Part shown: positions 41,523 to 50,307 of the stretch, piece after piece
How positions within the stretch are numbered: position 1 is the stretch's first letter
How the letters are laid out: the number at the start of each line of letters is the position of its first letter
Source: Acidimicrobiaceae bacterium
GTDB lineage: Bacteria; Actinomycetota; Acidimicrobiia; Acidimicrobiales; RAAP-2
Direction: 5' to 3'
DNA length: 64,000 nucleotides
Assembly: GCA_003138815.1 (NCBI GenBank)
Contig: PLHD01000010.1
Location: forward strand, 62,308 to 126,307
Made by a program: the position numbers and the translations under genes
The notes under the pieces: model-generated
Told to the model about the DNA's origin: nothing
Databases searched by the model: none
Seen by the model: only the letters and a program-made list of their open reading frames with translations

Positions 41523-42152
41523 CTAGAGGAAGCCAAATCTTGACAGTGGCCAGATCCTCACGAAGGCCTTGCCAATCAGGTTCTTCTTGGGCACGGTGCC
41601 CCACATGCGGCTGTCGCAGGAGTTGTTGTGGTCGTCGCCCATCATGAAGTACTGGCCGGCCGGCACGGTGACGTGCCCGATCGGCGGACCTAGCGGCTCG
41701 GTGTGGGGCCACTTCTCGTCAAGTGCCTGGAAGGTGGTGCTGCCCGGCGTCTTGATGTAGATGGTGTTGCCTTTCGAGGTCAACTGGTCGCCCGGGGTTC
41801 CGATGACGCGCTTGACGAAGACCGTGACGCCGGGCGAAGTGCACTGCTGCAGCGCGATGGCGGGCGCCCTGAAGACCACGATGTCCCCCGTGTGGATCGT
41901 GCCGAAGTCGATGCTGAGCTTGTCAACAATGATGCGGTCGCCGATCATGAGGGTCGGCTCCATCGAGCCCGACGGGATGACGTAGGTCTGGAAGAGGAAT
42001 GTTCGCACCACGAACGACGCCACCACCGCGATGACGATGATCATGCCCCACTCGAGCACGGCCCGGCGCCGGTGCTTCACGGGCCGCGGGTTCGGGGTCG
42101 ATTCGTCCGGCGGGGTGTCGCCGAGTAGGTCGTCAGGAGTCGAATCAGTCAC
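41523..42152 (-). CDS. lepB: Signal peptidase I
   Basis: 209 residues. A cytoplasmic N-terminus of about 30 residues, one membrane helix (36-52), the catalytic serine in PSGSMEPTL (S63), the lysine in VFVKRVIGTPGD (K114), and GDDHNNSCDSR near the C-terminus. It removes signal peptides on the outer face of the membrane. Start: minus-strand TAGGGT (42164-42159), six bases before GTG. It lies between pafA and the tat genes, so export machinery is grouped here. Confidence 0.95.
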   Translation of the reverse strand: MTDSTPDDLLGDTPPDESTPNPRPVKHRRRAVLEWGMIIVIAVVASFVVRTFLFQTYVIPSGSMEPTLMIGDRIIVDKLSIDFGTIHTGDIVVFRAPAIALQQCTSPGVTVFVKRVIGTPGDQLTSKGNTIYIKTPGSTTFQALDEKWPHTEPLGPPIGHVTVPAGQYFMMGDDHNNSCDSRMWGTVPKKNLIGKAFVRIWPLSRFGFL

Positions 42153-42173
42153 CCGGCAACCCTAGCCGCGCCG

Positions 42174-43541
42174 CTAGTGACGCTCGAGCGAGGCCAGGAG
42201 CTTCTGGAATCTCTCGTCATTGTTCTTGAAGGGGTCCTTGAGCAGCACGGTGCGCTGCATCTCGTCGTTCAGCTTCAGGTGCACCCAGTCGACGGTGTAG
42301 TCGCGGCGCCACTCCTTGGCGGCCTTGATGAAGGTGCCACGCATGTGGGCCCTGGTCGTCGCGGGAGGCGTCTGGGATGCGGTCGCGATGTCCTCGTCGG
42401 TGACCGCGCGCCGGAAGTGCCCCCGCGCCTGGCGGCGGTAGTAGAGGCCGCGTTCGTAGTTGGTGTCGTGGTAGAGCAGGTCGATGAGGGCTATCTTCGG
42501 ATCGCTCAACTCGAGCCCCCGGCGCTCGCGCTCGCGCTCGATGATCTGGAGCTTGGCGATCCAATCGACGCGGTCGGCGAGGCCCATCGGATCGGTCCGG
42601 TACTGCTCGATCACCTCGTGCCAGAGCCGCACGGCGTGGACCTGGTCGGCGGGCAGATCGTGGTTCTGGATGAACAGCTCCGCGCGCCCGCAGAGGTCCT
42701 CCTGGATCTCGAGCGCCGTCATGTCACGCCCGCTCGTGAGCTTCACGGGCTCCTTGCTCCACAGGTCGTAGGAGATGTCGCGCAGCGCGTTGATGGGCGA
42801 CGCCATGTTGTAGTCGCGCAGCACGGTCGTCTTGTCCTCGATCATCGCCAGCACGACCGACGCGGTGCCCAGCTTCAGGTAGGTGGCGAACTCGCTCATG
42901 TTCGAGTCGCCAACGATCACGTGCAGCCGCCGATACTTCTCGGGGTCGGCGTGGGGCTCGTCGCGCGTGTTGATGATGGGTCGGCTGCGGGTGGTGGCCG
43001 ACGAGATCGACTCCCAGATGTGTTCGGCGCGCTGGCTCATCGAGTACGCCGTGCCCTTGGCGTTGGTGACGACCTTCCCGGCGCCGGCGAAGATCTGGCG
43101 ACTGATCAGGTACGGGATGAAGACCTGCTCGAGTCGGCTCAGGTCGTCGATTCGCTCGATGCAGTAGTTCTCGTGGCAGCCGTAGGAGTTGCCCGATGAG
43201 TCGGTGTTGTTCTTGAACAGGAAGATGTCGCCGCGGATCCCCTCGTCGGACAGCTGGCCTTGGGCGTAGTCGACGAGCTCGCGCAGGATGGCCTCGCCGG
43301 CCTTGTCCTGGGCCACCACGTCGCGCAGCGAATCGCATTCGGCCGTGGCGTACTCGGGGTGACTGCCGACGTCGAGGTAGAGGCGACTGCCGTTCTCGAG
43401 AAAGACGTTGCTCGAGCGTCCCCACGCGACCACCTTGCGGAAGAGGAACCGCGAGACCTCGTCGGGGCTGAGCCGGCGCTGCCCGCGGAGAGAAAAGGTG
43501 ATTCCGTACTCGGTCTCGATCCCGTAGATGCGCCGCAGCAT
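42174..43541 (-). CDS. pafA: Pup--protein ligase
   Basis: 455 residues. The N-terminal RRIYGIETEYGI is the ATP/Mg loop of the Pup ligase/Dop family; HPEYATAECDS and NTDSSGNSYGCHENY follow, and the C-terminus DEMQRTVLLKDPF is PafA-specific. It joins the C-terminal Glu of Pup to target lysines, marking them for the proteasome. It lies 18 bases after prcA with AAGGGGAT as SD, at the end of the proteasome operon. It lacks the Dop loop insertion seen in the paralog at 45236. Confidence 0.96.
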   Translation of the reverse strand: MLRRIYGIETEYGITFSLRGQRRLSPDEVSRFLFRKVVAWGRSSNVFLENGSRLYLDVGSHPEYATAECDSLRDVVAQDKAGEAILRELVDYAQGQLSDEGIRGDIFLFKNNTDSSGNSYGCHENYCIERIDDLSRLEQVFIPYLISRQIFAGAGKVVTNAKGTAYSMSQRAEHIWESISSATTRSRPIINTRDEPHADPEKYRRLHVIVGDSNMSEFATYLKLGTASVVLAMIEDKTTVLRDYNMASPINALRDISYDLWSKEPVKLTSGRDMTALEIQEDLCGRAELFIQNHDLPADQVHAVRLWHEVIEQYRTDPMGLADRVDWIAKLQIIERERERRGLELSDPKIALIDLLYHDTNYERGLYYRRQARGHFRRAVTDEDIATASQTPPATTRAHMRGTFIKAAKEWRRDYTVDWVHLKLNDEMQRTVLLKDPFKNNDERFQKLLASLERH

Positions 43542-43559
43542 GGTGAGTTGCCGATCCCC

Positions 43560-44237
43560 TTAGCTCAAAAGCTCGTCAATTTGCTCATCGGTGAGGCGCA
43601 CGAACGTGCGCCGGTTCCCGCGGTCCTCCAGGATCCCCACCTCGAGGTCGGACGTCGGCAGGGTGCGCTCGGGTCCGGCCAGCGCCGCCACCGCGTCCTT
43701 CAGCGTGCGCGCGAGCGGCTGGACCGTCTCGTCCGCCTCGGCGAAGCGCGCCTTGATGGTCTCGGCGTCGCCGCCCAGGATCGCGAAGCGGGGCTCGTCG
43801 GCGATCGTTCCCTCGTAGGCGATGCGGTACAGCTTGGTGGGGCGCAGGTTGCTGCCGAGCTGGGCGACCAGGATCTCGACCTCGAGAGGCTTCTGGCCCT
43901 CGGTGAACATGTCGCCGAGGTGCTGGGCGTAGTAGTTGGCCAGGGCCCTCGCGTCGACGTCCTCGCGAGAGTAGGTGAATCCCGTGCCGTCGGCCCAGCG
44001 GATGCCGGCCTCGCGGAGTCGGTCGAACTCGTTGTACTTGCCGACACCGGCGAAGGCGATGCGGTCGTAGATCTCTGAGATCTTGTAGAGCGACGCCGAC
44101 GGATTCTCCGCCACCAGCAGCACGCCGCGGTCGTAGATCGCCGCGACCATCGATCGTCCCCGGGCGATGCCCTTCTGGGCGAACTCCGCGCGGTCCTTGA
44201 TGAGCTGCTCGGGCGAGACGTAGAACGGCATGGTCAT
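43560..44237 (-). CDS. prcA: 20S proteasome alpha subunit
   Basis: 225 residues. MTMPFYVSPEQLIKDRAEFAQKGIARG matches the actinobacterial alpha N-terminus, which includes the gating peptide and the H0 helix region. The rest has the Ntn-hydrolase fold without a catalytic threonine (LLVAENPS, YDRIAFAGVGKYNEFDRLR). Alpha rings dock Mpa. ATG 44237 overlaps the prcB stop (ATGA), ensuring balanced synthesis with beta. Confidence 0.95.
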   Translation of the reverse strand: MTMPFYVSPEQLIKDRAEFAQKGIARGRSMVAAIYDRGVLLVAENPSASLYKISEIYDRIAFAGVGKYNEFDRLREAGIRWADGTGFTYSREDVDARALANYYAQHLGDMFTEGQKPLEVEILVAQLGSNLRPTKLYRIAYEGTIADEPRFAILGGDAETIKARFAEADETVQPLARTLKDAVAALAGPERTLPTSDLEVGILEDRGNRRTFVRLTDEQIDELLS

Positions 44238-45028
44238 CGCAACGTGCCTCCCGCGATCCCCCCGGACTGGGTCCGTCGATCATTGATGACGCGAAAGCGG
44301 CTCGCGACCTCGTCGGTGGTCAGCTCCTGGAAGCCATTTTCGCTAACCGTGACCATCATCGGGAAGAGGTTGCGAACGAAGTCCGGGCCGGCAGTGCTCG
44401 GGTCGTTGTCGCCGGCCTCGTAGAGGGCGAGCGCCCCGAGGTCGAGTGCCCCGTCGAGGTCGAGGTCGCTCCGGAAGCCGAGTCGTAGGGTGCTCTCGGC
44501 GAACGGTGACCCTGATCCGATGGTGGCGAAGTCGAGGCGTTCGTAACACCCGCCCGCCCCGTCGTACTCGAAGATGCGGCCCTCCTGGTGGCTGGGGTCC
44601 CAGCCCGCGAGCATCGGAATCACCAGCAGCGGCGTTGTGAGGTTGTTGCGCTGGACGATCGGCGAGAGGTAGTTGGCCTTGCCCTCGAGGCTGAGCGCGG
44701 AGTCGGTCATCTTCTCGTAGTGCTCGAAGGACAGCTGGGCCATCCGGATGAACTCGATGCCTCGCGCGGCGGTGCCCGAGATGGCCAGTGCGGTGTAGAA
44801 GTCCGCCGGCTCGATCTTGCGGACGTCCCGGCTCGCAATGTAGTTGCTGGTGGCCTGGCGGTCGCCGACCATCACGACGCCGCCGACGTAGCGCACGGCG
44901 ATGACCGTCGTGGCGTGGGCGGAATCATGTTCGCCGAGCCCGACCTGGGTGGTCAGCCCGGCCTTCTCGGCGTAGTGGAAGAAAGACGGCCCCGGGTCAG
45001 AGTGAGCGCTGAAGAGGGGCAGCCCCAT
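44234..45028 (-). CDS. prcB: 20S proteasome beta subunit
   Basis: 264 residues. A propeptide of 39 residues precedes the mature N-terminus: the nucleophile is Thr40 in SAHA-TTVIAVRY, with VMVGDRQAT following. The residue before Thr is Ala, not the usual Gly; this is conservative. Beta subunits form the proteolytic chambers of the core particle. ATG 45028 lies two bases after the pup stop, and its end overlaps prcA by four bases. Confidence 0.96.
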   Translation of the reverse strand: MGLPLFSAHSDPGPSFFHYAEKAGLTTQVGLGEHDSAHATTVIAVRYVGGVVMVGDRQATSNYIASRDVRKIEPADFYTALAISGTAARGIEFIRMAQLSFEHYEKMTDSALSLEGKANYLSPIVQRNNLTTPLLVIPMLAGWDPSHQEGRIFEYDGAGGCYERLDFATIGSGSPFAESTLRLGFRSDLDLDGALDLGALALYEAGDNDPSTAGPDFVRNLFPMMVTVSENGFQELTTDEVASRFRVINDRRTQSGGIAGGTLR

Positions 45029-45030
45029 CG

Positions 45031-45225
45031 CTACTCCCCGCCCTTTTGGATGTAGTTGCGGACAAACTCCTCCGCGTTCTCCTCGAGGACCTCGTCAATC
45101 TCGTCGAGCAGGTCGTCCAGGTCTGCCTTCAGCTGGTCGCCCTTGGTCACGTCCACCGAGACGTCATCGTGCACCGGGGCGGCACGCTCGGTGCGCTGTT
45201 TTTGGATTCGCTCTTGTTCAGTCAT
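45031..45225 (-). CDS. pup: Prokaryotic ubiquitin-like protein Pup
   Basis: 64 residues, the standard length. Charged and helical (DDLLDEIDEVLEENAEEFVRNY) with C-terminal IQKGGE. Pup of Mycobacterium ends in Gln and must be deamidated by Dop; here the encoded residue is already Glu, so it can be ligated directly. The central helix binds the Mpa coiled coil. It begins ten bases after dop and is followed by prcB after two bases. Confidence 0.97.
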   Translation of the reverse strand: MTEQERIQKQRTERAAPVHDDVSVDVTKGDQLKADLDDLLDEIDEVLEENAEEFVRNYIQKGGE

Positions 45226-45235
45226 ATATTCAGTT

Positions 45236-46723
45236 CTACCTGTCTAGCCTCTCGAGAAGATCATCAGCCGTCGGACTCGTTTCTAGCAAGTCTTTGGTCA
45301 GTGCGGCGGTACCCCGCAGCGGGTCCATCATCGGGACCCTCTGCAGCGGACCCTGGCCGAGGTCAAAGACCACAGAATCCCAATTGGCGGCCACGATCTG
45401 GTCGGGGTAGCGCGCCACGCACTGGCCCCGGAAATAGGCCCTCGTCGAGGAGGGCGGATTGTGAACTGCTTCACGAACCTCGTCGGGATCGAAGAGGGAG
45501 CGAAGGCCCACGCGCTGGGCCAAAGACCGTTCGGCGCGCAGGTCGTGGTACTGCAGGTCGATCGCGCGCAGCTTCGCGTCACCCTCGCCGAGCTCGTAAC
45601 GCCCCTGGTAGCCGTGGAGTATTCGCAGCTTCGCCACCCAGTCCACGCGGTCGGCCACGGCGTCGGCGTCGTCGCGCACGCCATCGAGCATCTCGCGCCA
45701 CTGCACCAGGATGACTCGGACCTCGTCCTCGGCGGCGACCGCCTGGCCGCCGTAGAGATGGGCGTAGTCGTTGGCCAGGTGCCAGAGCTCGTCCTGGAAG
45801 TCCCAGGCGCTGCGTTGTCGCCCGTCCTCGCAGGGCACGGTCCGGGTCAGCGTGGTGTCCAGGGCGAAGGCTCGCACCGCCTGGACCGGATGACGCGGAG
45901 GGCTCGGAAAGACGTCGGGCCCGCGGTCCTCGAGCACGCTGAGCAGCAGCGCGGTGGCGCCGAGCTTGACCATGGTGGCGACCTGGCTCATGTTGGCGTC
46001 GCCGATGATGACGTGCAGCCGGCGGAAGCGTTCGGCGTCGGCGTGGGGCTCGTCGCGGGTATTGATGATGGGGCGCTTAAGCGTCGTCTCGAGTCCGACG
46101 ATCTCTTCGAAGAACTCGGCCCGTTGGCTCAGCTGGAACGCGGGGTCGCTCTCGAGGCCGTACTTCGTTTCGGCACCGACCTTGCCCGCGCCCACGACTA
46201 TCTGGCGCGACACGAAATGCGGCACCATGGCGCGAACGACGTGGCCGAACTCCACAGTGCGCGTCAGCAGGTAGTTCTCGTGCGTGCCGTACGAGTTGCC
46301 CTTGCCGTCGGAGTTGTTCTTGTAGAGGGTGATCGCCTGGTGGGTCGGCAGCGACTCGTTGGCGACCAGCAGGGCGCGGCGCATGACCTCCTCGCCCGCT
46401 GCGTCGTACAGCGTGGCCTCGAAGGGCGTGCGGCACTCCGGCGAGGAGTACTCGGGGTGCGCGTGGTCCACGTAGAGGCGCGCGCCGTTGGTGAGGACAG
46501 TGTTGGCCAAGTGGGTTTCGACAATCGGCGCGAACGACGTGAGGCTGGGAAGCCCCCGAGCGTCGAGTTCGGGGGTTTCTCCCTCGAAGTCCCAGTTGAC
46601 CCTGGTGCGGCCCCGCTGGGCGTAGGCGTTGACGATGATGCTCGACGCCATGATCGGGTCCAACTCCGGGCCTCCCGCGATGCCGTACTCGGTCTCGATG
46701 CCGAGCACCTTGGGGATGGCCAT
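45236..46723 (-). CDS. dop: Depupylase/deamidase Dop
   Basis: 495 residues. The N-terminus PKVLGIETEYGIAGGPELDPI includes the Dop-type loop that is absent from PafA; HPEYSSPECR, YKNNSDGKGNSYGTHENY and the C-terminal half follow the family. It removes Pup from substrates. Because Pup here already ends in Glu, the deamidase role may be dispensable. It lies four bases after mpa and ten before pup, in one operon. Confidence 0.95.
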   Translation of the reverse strand: MAIPKVLGIETEYGIAGGPELDPIMASSIIVNAYAQRGRTRVNWDFEGETPELDARGLPSLTSFAPIVETHLANTVLTNGARLYVDHAHPEYSSPECRTPFEATLYDAAGEEVMRRALLVANESLPTHQAITLYKNNSDGKGNSYGTHENYLLTRTVEFGHVVRAMVPHFVSRQIVVGAGKVGAETKYGLESDPAFQLSQRAEFFEEIVGLETTLKRPIINTRDEPHADAERFRRLHVIIGDANMSQVATMVKLGATALLLSVLEDRGPDVFPSPPRHPVQAVRAFALDTTLTRTVPCEDGRQRSAWDFQDELWHLANDYAHLYGGQAVAAEDEVRVILVQWREMLDGVRDDADAVADRVDWVAKLRILHGYQGRYELGEGDAKLRAIDLQYHDLRAERSLAQRVGLRSLFDPDEVREAVHNPPSSTRAYFRGQCVARYPDQIVAANWDSVVFDLGQGPLQRVPMMDPLRGTAALTKDLLETSPTADDLLERLDR

Positions 46724-46727
46724 CGAT

Positions 46728-48473
46728 CTACAGGTACTGACCGGTGCCGACGTGCTGGATCGATCGTCCGCCCTTGACGTCGGTCTCTTCTCGATTTATC
46801 AGGGTGCGGATGAAGATGATGCGCTCGCCCTTCTTGCCCGAGATCCGGGCCCAGTCGTCGGGGTTCGTGGTGTTGGGCAGGTCCTCGTTCTCGCGGAACT
46901 CCTGGCGGATCGACTCGGTGAGGTCGGCGCTGCGAAGGCCGCGTCCCTGGTCGATGATCTCGCGCTTCACCGCGAGCTTCTTGGCGCGACGCACGATGTT
47001 CTCGATCATGGCGCCCGACGCGAAGTCCTTGAAGTAGAGGATCTCCTTGTCGCCGCCCTGGTAGGTGACCTCCAGGAAGCGGTTCTCGTCGTCGACGCGG
47101 TACATCGTCGCGACGGTCTCTTCGATCATGGCGACGATTGCCTTGTGGCGGTCTCCCCCGCCGAACTCGTTCACGAACTCCTGATCGATCGGCAGATCGG
47201 CGTGCAGGTACCGCTGGAAGATCTGCGCCGCGGCCTCGGCGTTGGGACGCTCGATCTTGATCTTCACGTCGAGGCGACCCGGACGCAGGATCGCCGGATC
47301 GATCAAGTCTTCGCGGTTGGTTGCGCCGATGACGATGACGTCGCGCAGCGACTCGACCCCGTCGATCTCCGCGAGCAGCTGGGGCACGATGGTCGACTCC
47401 ATGTCCGAGCTGATGCCGGTGCCCCGAGTGCGAAACAACGAGTCCATCTCGTCGAAGAAGATGATGACCGGCATGCCCTCCTCGGCCTTCTCTCGCGCGC
47501 GCTGGAAGACGATGCGGATCTGCCGCTCCGTTTCGCCCACGTACTTGTTGAGAAGCTCCGGACCCTTGATGTTCAGGAAGTACGAGCGGACGTTGCGGTT
47601 GCCCGAGAGCTCGGCGACCTTCTGGGACAACGAATTCGCGACGGCCTTGGCGATCAGGGTCTTGCCGCAGCCCGGTGGGCCGTAGAGCAGTATGCCCTTG
47701 GGGGCGGGAAGCTCGTAGTCCGAGAAGAGCGCGCGGTGCAGGTACGGCAGCTCCACGGCGTCGGTGATCGACTCGATCTGGGCGTCGAGCCCCCCGACGT
47801 CCGCGTAGGTGATGTCGGGCACTTCCTCGAGGACGAGTTCCTCGGCCTCTTGGCGCACGAGCTTCTCGACGAGCAGGCCGGAGCGCAGGTCGAGCAGCAG
47901 CGCATCGCCGCTTCGCAGCTTGACGTCGCGAAGCGCGTCGGCGAGCTCCACCACGCGCTCCTCGTCGGCGCGGCCGTAGACCAGCACGCGACGCTCGTCG
48001 AGCACTTCCTTCACGGTCACCACCTCGCCCTGACCGTCGGCGACCCGCACGCCGATCACGGTGAAGGACTCGTTGAGCACGACCTCGTTGCCGCGCTCGA
48101 TCTGGCCGGGGTCGAGCGCCGGATGCAAGGCCACGCGCATCTTGCGCCCCGAGGCGAAGATGTCAACCGAACCGTCGTCGTTGAAGTCGATGAACGTGCC
48201 GTAGACCGCCGGTGGCTGGGTGAGTTTCTCCACCTCGTCGCGCAGCGCGCCGATCTGATCGCGCGTCTGCTGGATCGTGATGGTGAGTTTCTCGTTGTTG
48301 GACCGAGTCTGGGCGATCTGGCCTCGGGCCTCGAGCAGCTGCTCCTCGAGCATCTCGATGCGCCGCGCGGCGTGTTCGGCGTCGATCGCGGCGTGCTCGC
48401 GCCGGGGACTGACGACGATCTGGTCGTCGTTGTCCTGGCCTTCAGACTCAGGGTTTCGTTCTGAATGCTCCAT
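46728..48473 (-). CDS. arc: Proteasome-associated AAA ATPase Mpa/ARC
   Basis: 581 residues. An N-terminal coiled coil (about 20-70) for Pup binding, tandem OB domains (about 75-225), then the AAA module with Walker [14 protein letters not shown] near residue 268, Walker [12 protein letters not shown] and arginine fingers near RPGRLDVKI. The C-terminus GTGQYL is the docking tail that inserts into the 20S alpha ring. It unfolds pupylated proteins. Start: minus-strand TAGGGT (48485-48480), exactly six bases before ATG; this is the main promoter of the proteasome operon. Confidence 0.96.
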   Translation of the reverse strand: MEHSERNPESEGQDNDDQIVVSPRREHAAIDAEHAARRIEMLEEQLLEARGQIAQTRSNNEKLTITIQQTRDQIGALRDEVEKLTQPPAVYGTFIDFNDDGSVDIFASGRKMRVALHPALDPGQIERGNEVVLNESFTVIGVRVADGQGEVVTVKEVLDERRVLVYGRADEERVVELADALRDVKLRSGDALLLDLRSGLLVEKLVRQEAEELVLEEVPDITYADVGGLDAQIESITDAVELPYLHRALFSDYELPAPKGILLYGPPGCGKTLIAKAVANSLSQKVAELSGNRNVRSYFLNIKGPELLNKYVGETERQIRIVFQRAREKAEEGMPVIIFFDEMDSLFRTRGTGISSDMESTIVPQLLAEIDGVESLRDVIVIGATNREDLIDPAILRPGRLDVKIKIERPNAEAAAQIFQRYLHADLPIDQEFVNEFGGGDRHKAIVAMIEETVATMYRVDDENRFLEVTYQGGDKEILYFKDFASGAMIENIVRRAKKLAVKREIIDQGRGLRSADLTESIRQEFRENEDLPNTTNPDDWARISGKKGERIIFIRTLINREETDVKGGRSIQHVGTGQYL

Positions 48474-48479
48474 AACCTC

Positions 48480-48485
48480 ACCCTA
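48480..48485 (-). promoter_or_regulatory. -10 box of the proteasome operon
   Basis: TAGGGT on the minus strand, six bases upstream of the arc ATG. Spacings of 2-18 bases or overlaps through dop, pup, prcB, prcA and pafA suggest one transcript, with lepB having its own -10. Confidence 0.55.
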
Positions 48486-48571
48486 GTGAGAAGGGGCCAG
48501 CGGCGAAAGTCACGAACCCGGGTTCCCTCCCGCTAAAGTCAAAGGACCAGTTAGGCCACGGAGGCGAGCAC

Positions 48572-48808
48572 ATGAAGGTTTGGATCGACCAGGATCTTTG
48601 TACTGGTGACGGCCTGTGCGAAGAAATCTGCCCCACCGTCTTCACCCTCCTCGACGACGGGCTCGCCTACGTCAAAGAGGGCACCGAAGTCAAGAGTTCC
48701 CCCGGCGGGGCCGAGGGACTGGCGTTCGTGGCGCCCGAGTTCGAAGACGCCGTCATCGAGGCCTCCGAGGAGTGCCCCGGCGAGTGCATCTTCATCGAGC
48801 GCGACTAG
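48572..48808 (+). CDS. Small low-potential ferredoxin (single cluster)
   Basis: 78 residues. Cys10-x5-Cys16-x3-Cys20-Pro is the half-binding motif of [3Fe-4S]/[4Fe-4S] ferredoxins, with the last ligand in EECPGECIFIE. Only one cluster is possible. It resembles ferredoxins that serve P450s and other oxygenases in actinobacteria. Transcription has a leader: TAAAGT near 48534 and GGAGG before ATG. Its TAG stop shares CTAG (48805-48808) with the convergent trmI stop. Confidence 0.85.
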   Translation: MKVWIDQDLCTGDGLCEEICPTVFTLLDDGLAYVKEGTEVKSSPGGAEGLAFVAPEFEDAVIEASEECPGECIFIERD

Positions 48809-49590
48809 TCGGACTCGAGCCGGCCGACCAGTCGCCGGGCTGAGGTCAAGAAGCCGGTGTGGGCGACCATCCGGTGGTCGGGGCGAACGGACCGGCCGTC
48901 GATATGCCAGGTGCGCCGTAGGATCTCGACCGTCTCTTCCATCCCGAAGGAGTGCTGGCGCAGGGTCTCGCGCAGGAGTTGGGTCTGGTTGATCGTCGGG
49001 AGGTAGGCCAGGAGTATCCCGCCGGGCCGCAAGGCGGACTCCGCGTGCTTGACCACCGCCGACGGTTCGGGCATATCGAGGATGATCCGATCGAGGTCGA
49101 CCTCGTCGATGCCCAGGGTCACGTCGCGGATCTGGATGTCGTAGGCGACGTCCGTGCCGAGCATGTCGTGGACGTTCTTGATCGCCTGTTGGGCGAAGTC
49201 CTCGCGGATCTCGTACCCGGTGATGATCGCTCCGGCCCGCAGCAGGGTCATCGAGAGGGCGCCGGATCCGATGCCGGCCTCCAATACGCGCATGCCGGGC
49301 CCGATATCGGCCTGCATGAGGATCGTTCCCAGGTCCTTGGGATAGATGACCTGGGCGCCCCGGGGCATCTTCAGCACGACGTCGGAAAGGGTCGGGCGTA
49401 GCGCCAGGAAGCTGCGCTCAGTGCTGCCCTTGATGAGCGAGCCCTCGCTGGCTCCGATGACGTCGTCGTGCTGGATTATGCCCGCGTGGGTGTGGAACGC
49501 GGCGCCTTCGCGCAGGGTAATCAGGTAGTGGCGGTCCTTCGCGTCGATCAGCATGATGCGCTCGCCGGCCCTCAGCTCCGCGGAGCTCAC
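48805..49590 (-). CDS. trmI: tRNA (adenine-58-N1)-methyltransferase
   Basis: 261 residues. An N-terminal beta domain (ERIMLIDAKDRHYLITL, FHTHAGIIQHDDVIG) is followed by a Rossmann methyltransferase fold with PKDLGTILMQADIGPGMRVLEAGIGSGALS (motif I in the last part) and ILDMPEP (motif IV). It methylates A58 in the T loop. In Mycobacterium the homologous gene (Rv2118c) also lies beside the proteasome genes. GTG 49590 is chosen because GTGA overlaps the stop of a 56-residue upstream gene. Confidence 0.92.
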   Translation of the reverse strand: MSSAELRAGERIMLIDAKDRHYLITLREGAAFHTHAGIIQHDDVIGASEGSLIKGSTERSFLALRPTLSDVVLKMPRGAQVIYPKDLGTILMQADIGPGMRVLEAGIGSGALSMTLLRAGAIITGYEIREDFAQQAIKNVHDMLGTDVAYDIQIRDVTLGIDEVDLDRIILDMPEPSAVVKHAESALRPGGILLAYLPTINQTQLLRETLRQHSFGMEETVEILRRTWHIDGRSVRPDHRMVAHTGFLTSARRLVGRLESD

Positions 49591-49757
49591 GTCGCCTTCC
49601 CGCCCTTGGCGCGCACGCCCGCCTTGGCCGCGCGCCGGTCGATGAGTCGCAAGAGGACCAGCGCGCCCGCGATCGAGAGCCACTTGGACGACTTCTGGGC
49701 CCAGGCGCGCCCGAGTGCCGACCAGGTGGCGATCCGCAAGATTCGTCGAAGGATCAA
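49587..49757 (-). CDS. 56-residue basic protein, coupled upstream of trmI
   Basis: TTG 49757 overlaps the stop of the preceding gene (TTGA), and the stop overlaps the trmI GTG (GTGA). The product starts ILRRILRIATWSALGRAW, continues with a hydrophobic stretch (LSIAGALVLLRLI) and ends in a basic tail (KAGVRAKGGKAT). It may be a small membrane-associated protein. No family recognised. The double overlap is the main support for it being real. Confidence 0.55.
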   Translation of the reverse strand: MILRRILRIATWSALGRAWAQKSSKWLSIAGALVLLRLIDRRAAKAGVRAKGGKAT

Positions 49758-49948
49758 CGTTTGCGCCCGGAACGAGAACGCCGACCCCGGAACCAGCCCC
49801 AGACGTAGCCGGTCATGAGGCCGCCGAGACCGACCGCCGCCACGGTGGGCGGCTGGGACTTGGCGGCTGAGCCGAGGCTCAACTCATCGGGCAAGAGCGA
49901 GCGAATGGATGCCTCGAGCTCGCGTCGTGTCGCGGACTGCTCGCTCAC
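49754..49948 (-). CDS. 64-residue small protein, DUF3618-like
   Basis: GTG 49948 overlaps the stop of the holin-like gene (GTGA). An N-terminal helix with SEQSATRRELEASIRSLLPDE is followed by one weak membrane helix (TVAAVGLGGLMTGYVWGWF) and a very basic tail. The arrangement next to a Phage_holin_3_6-type protein recalls DUF3618 partners in other actinobacteria. Function unknown. Confidence 0.6.
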   Translation of the reverse strand: MSEQSATRRELEASIRSLLPDELSLGSAAKSQPPTVAAVGLGGLMTGYVWGWFRGRRSRSGRKR

Positions 49949-50298
49949 TTGGTGACCTTCAGTCGGCGCTTGGCGGCACCGCTCACTATTCGCCACAGGG
50001 TGAACGCGATGACCCCGCACGCCAGCACGGCGACAATCACGTAGGGCAGCCACGAAAGAGTGCCGTCGAGGACCTTGAACTGCTCTTGGAGGAAGCGAAG
50101 CGCCGCCAGCAGCAAGAGGGTCGTGCCGAATCCGACGAAGAGGCTTCCGAGTGCGCCGTAGGCGGCGAATCGGCCGATGTCCTTGACGGGCTGGATCGTC
50201 TCCTCTTTGATGTAGCGCATGGCCAGGTCGCGGATCTCCTCGATGTCGCGCTGGAATGTGGCTCCTCGAAGGAACTTGCGCCAGGACTGGTTTTTCAC
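49945..50298 (-). CDS. Holin-superfamily-III-like membrane protein (Phage_holin_3_6 type)
   Basis: 117 residues. A helical N-terminus (residues 1-45) precedes two membrane helices (about 50-70 and 85-107) and a basic end. Chromosomal members in actinobacteria form small conserved clusters and are not necessarily lytic. Start: minus-strand TAGGCT (50310-50305), six bases before GTG; the hexamer contains the stop codon of the thioesterase gene. This promoter would drive a four-gene unit ending with trmI. Confidence 0.65.
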   Translation of the reverse strand: MKNQSWRKFLRGATFQRDIEEIRDLAMRYIKEETIQPVKDIGRFAAYGALGSLFVGFGTTLLLLAALRFLQEQFKVLDGTLSWLPYVIVAVLACGVIAFTLWRIVSGAAKRRLKVTK

Positions 50299-50307
50299 GT
50301 CCTCAGC

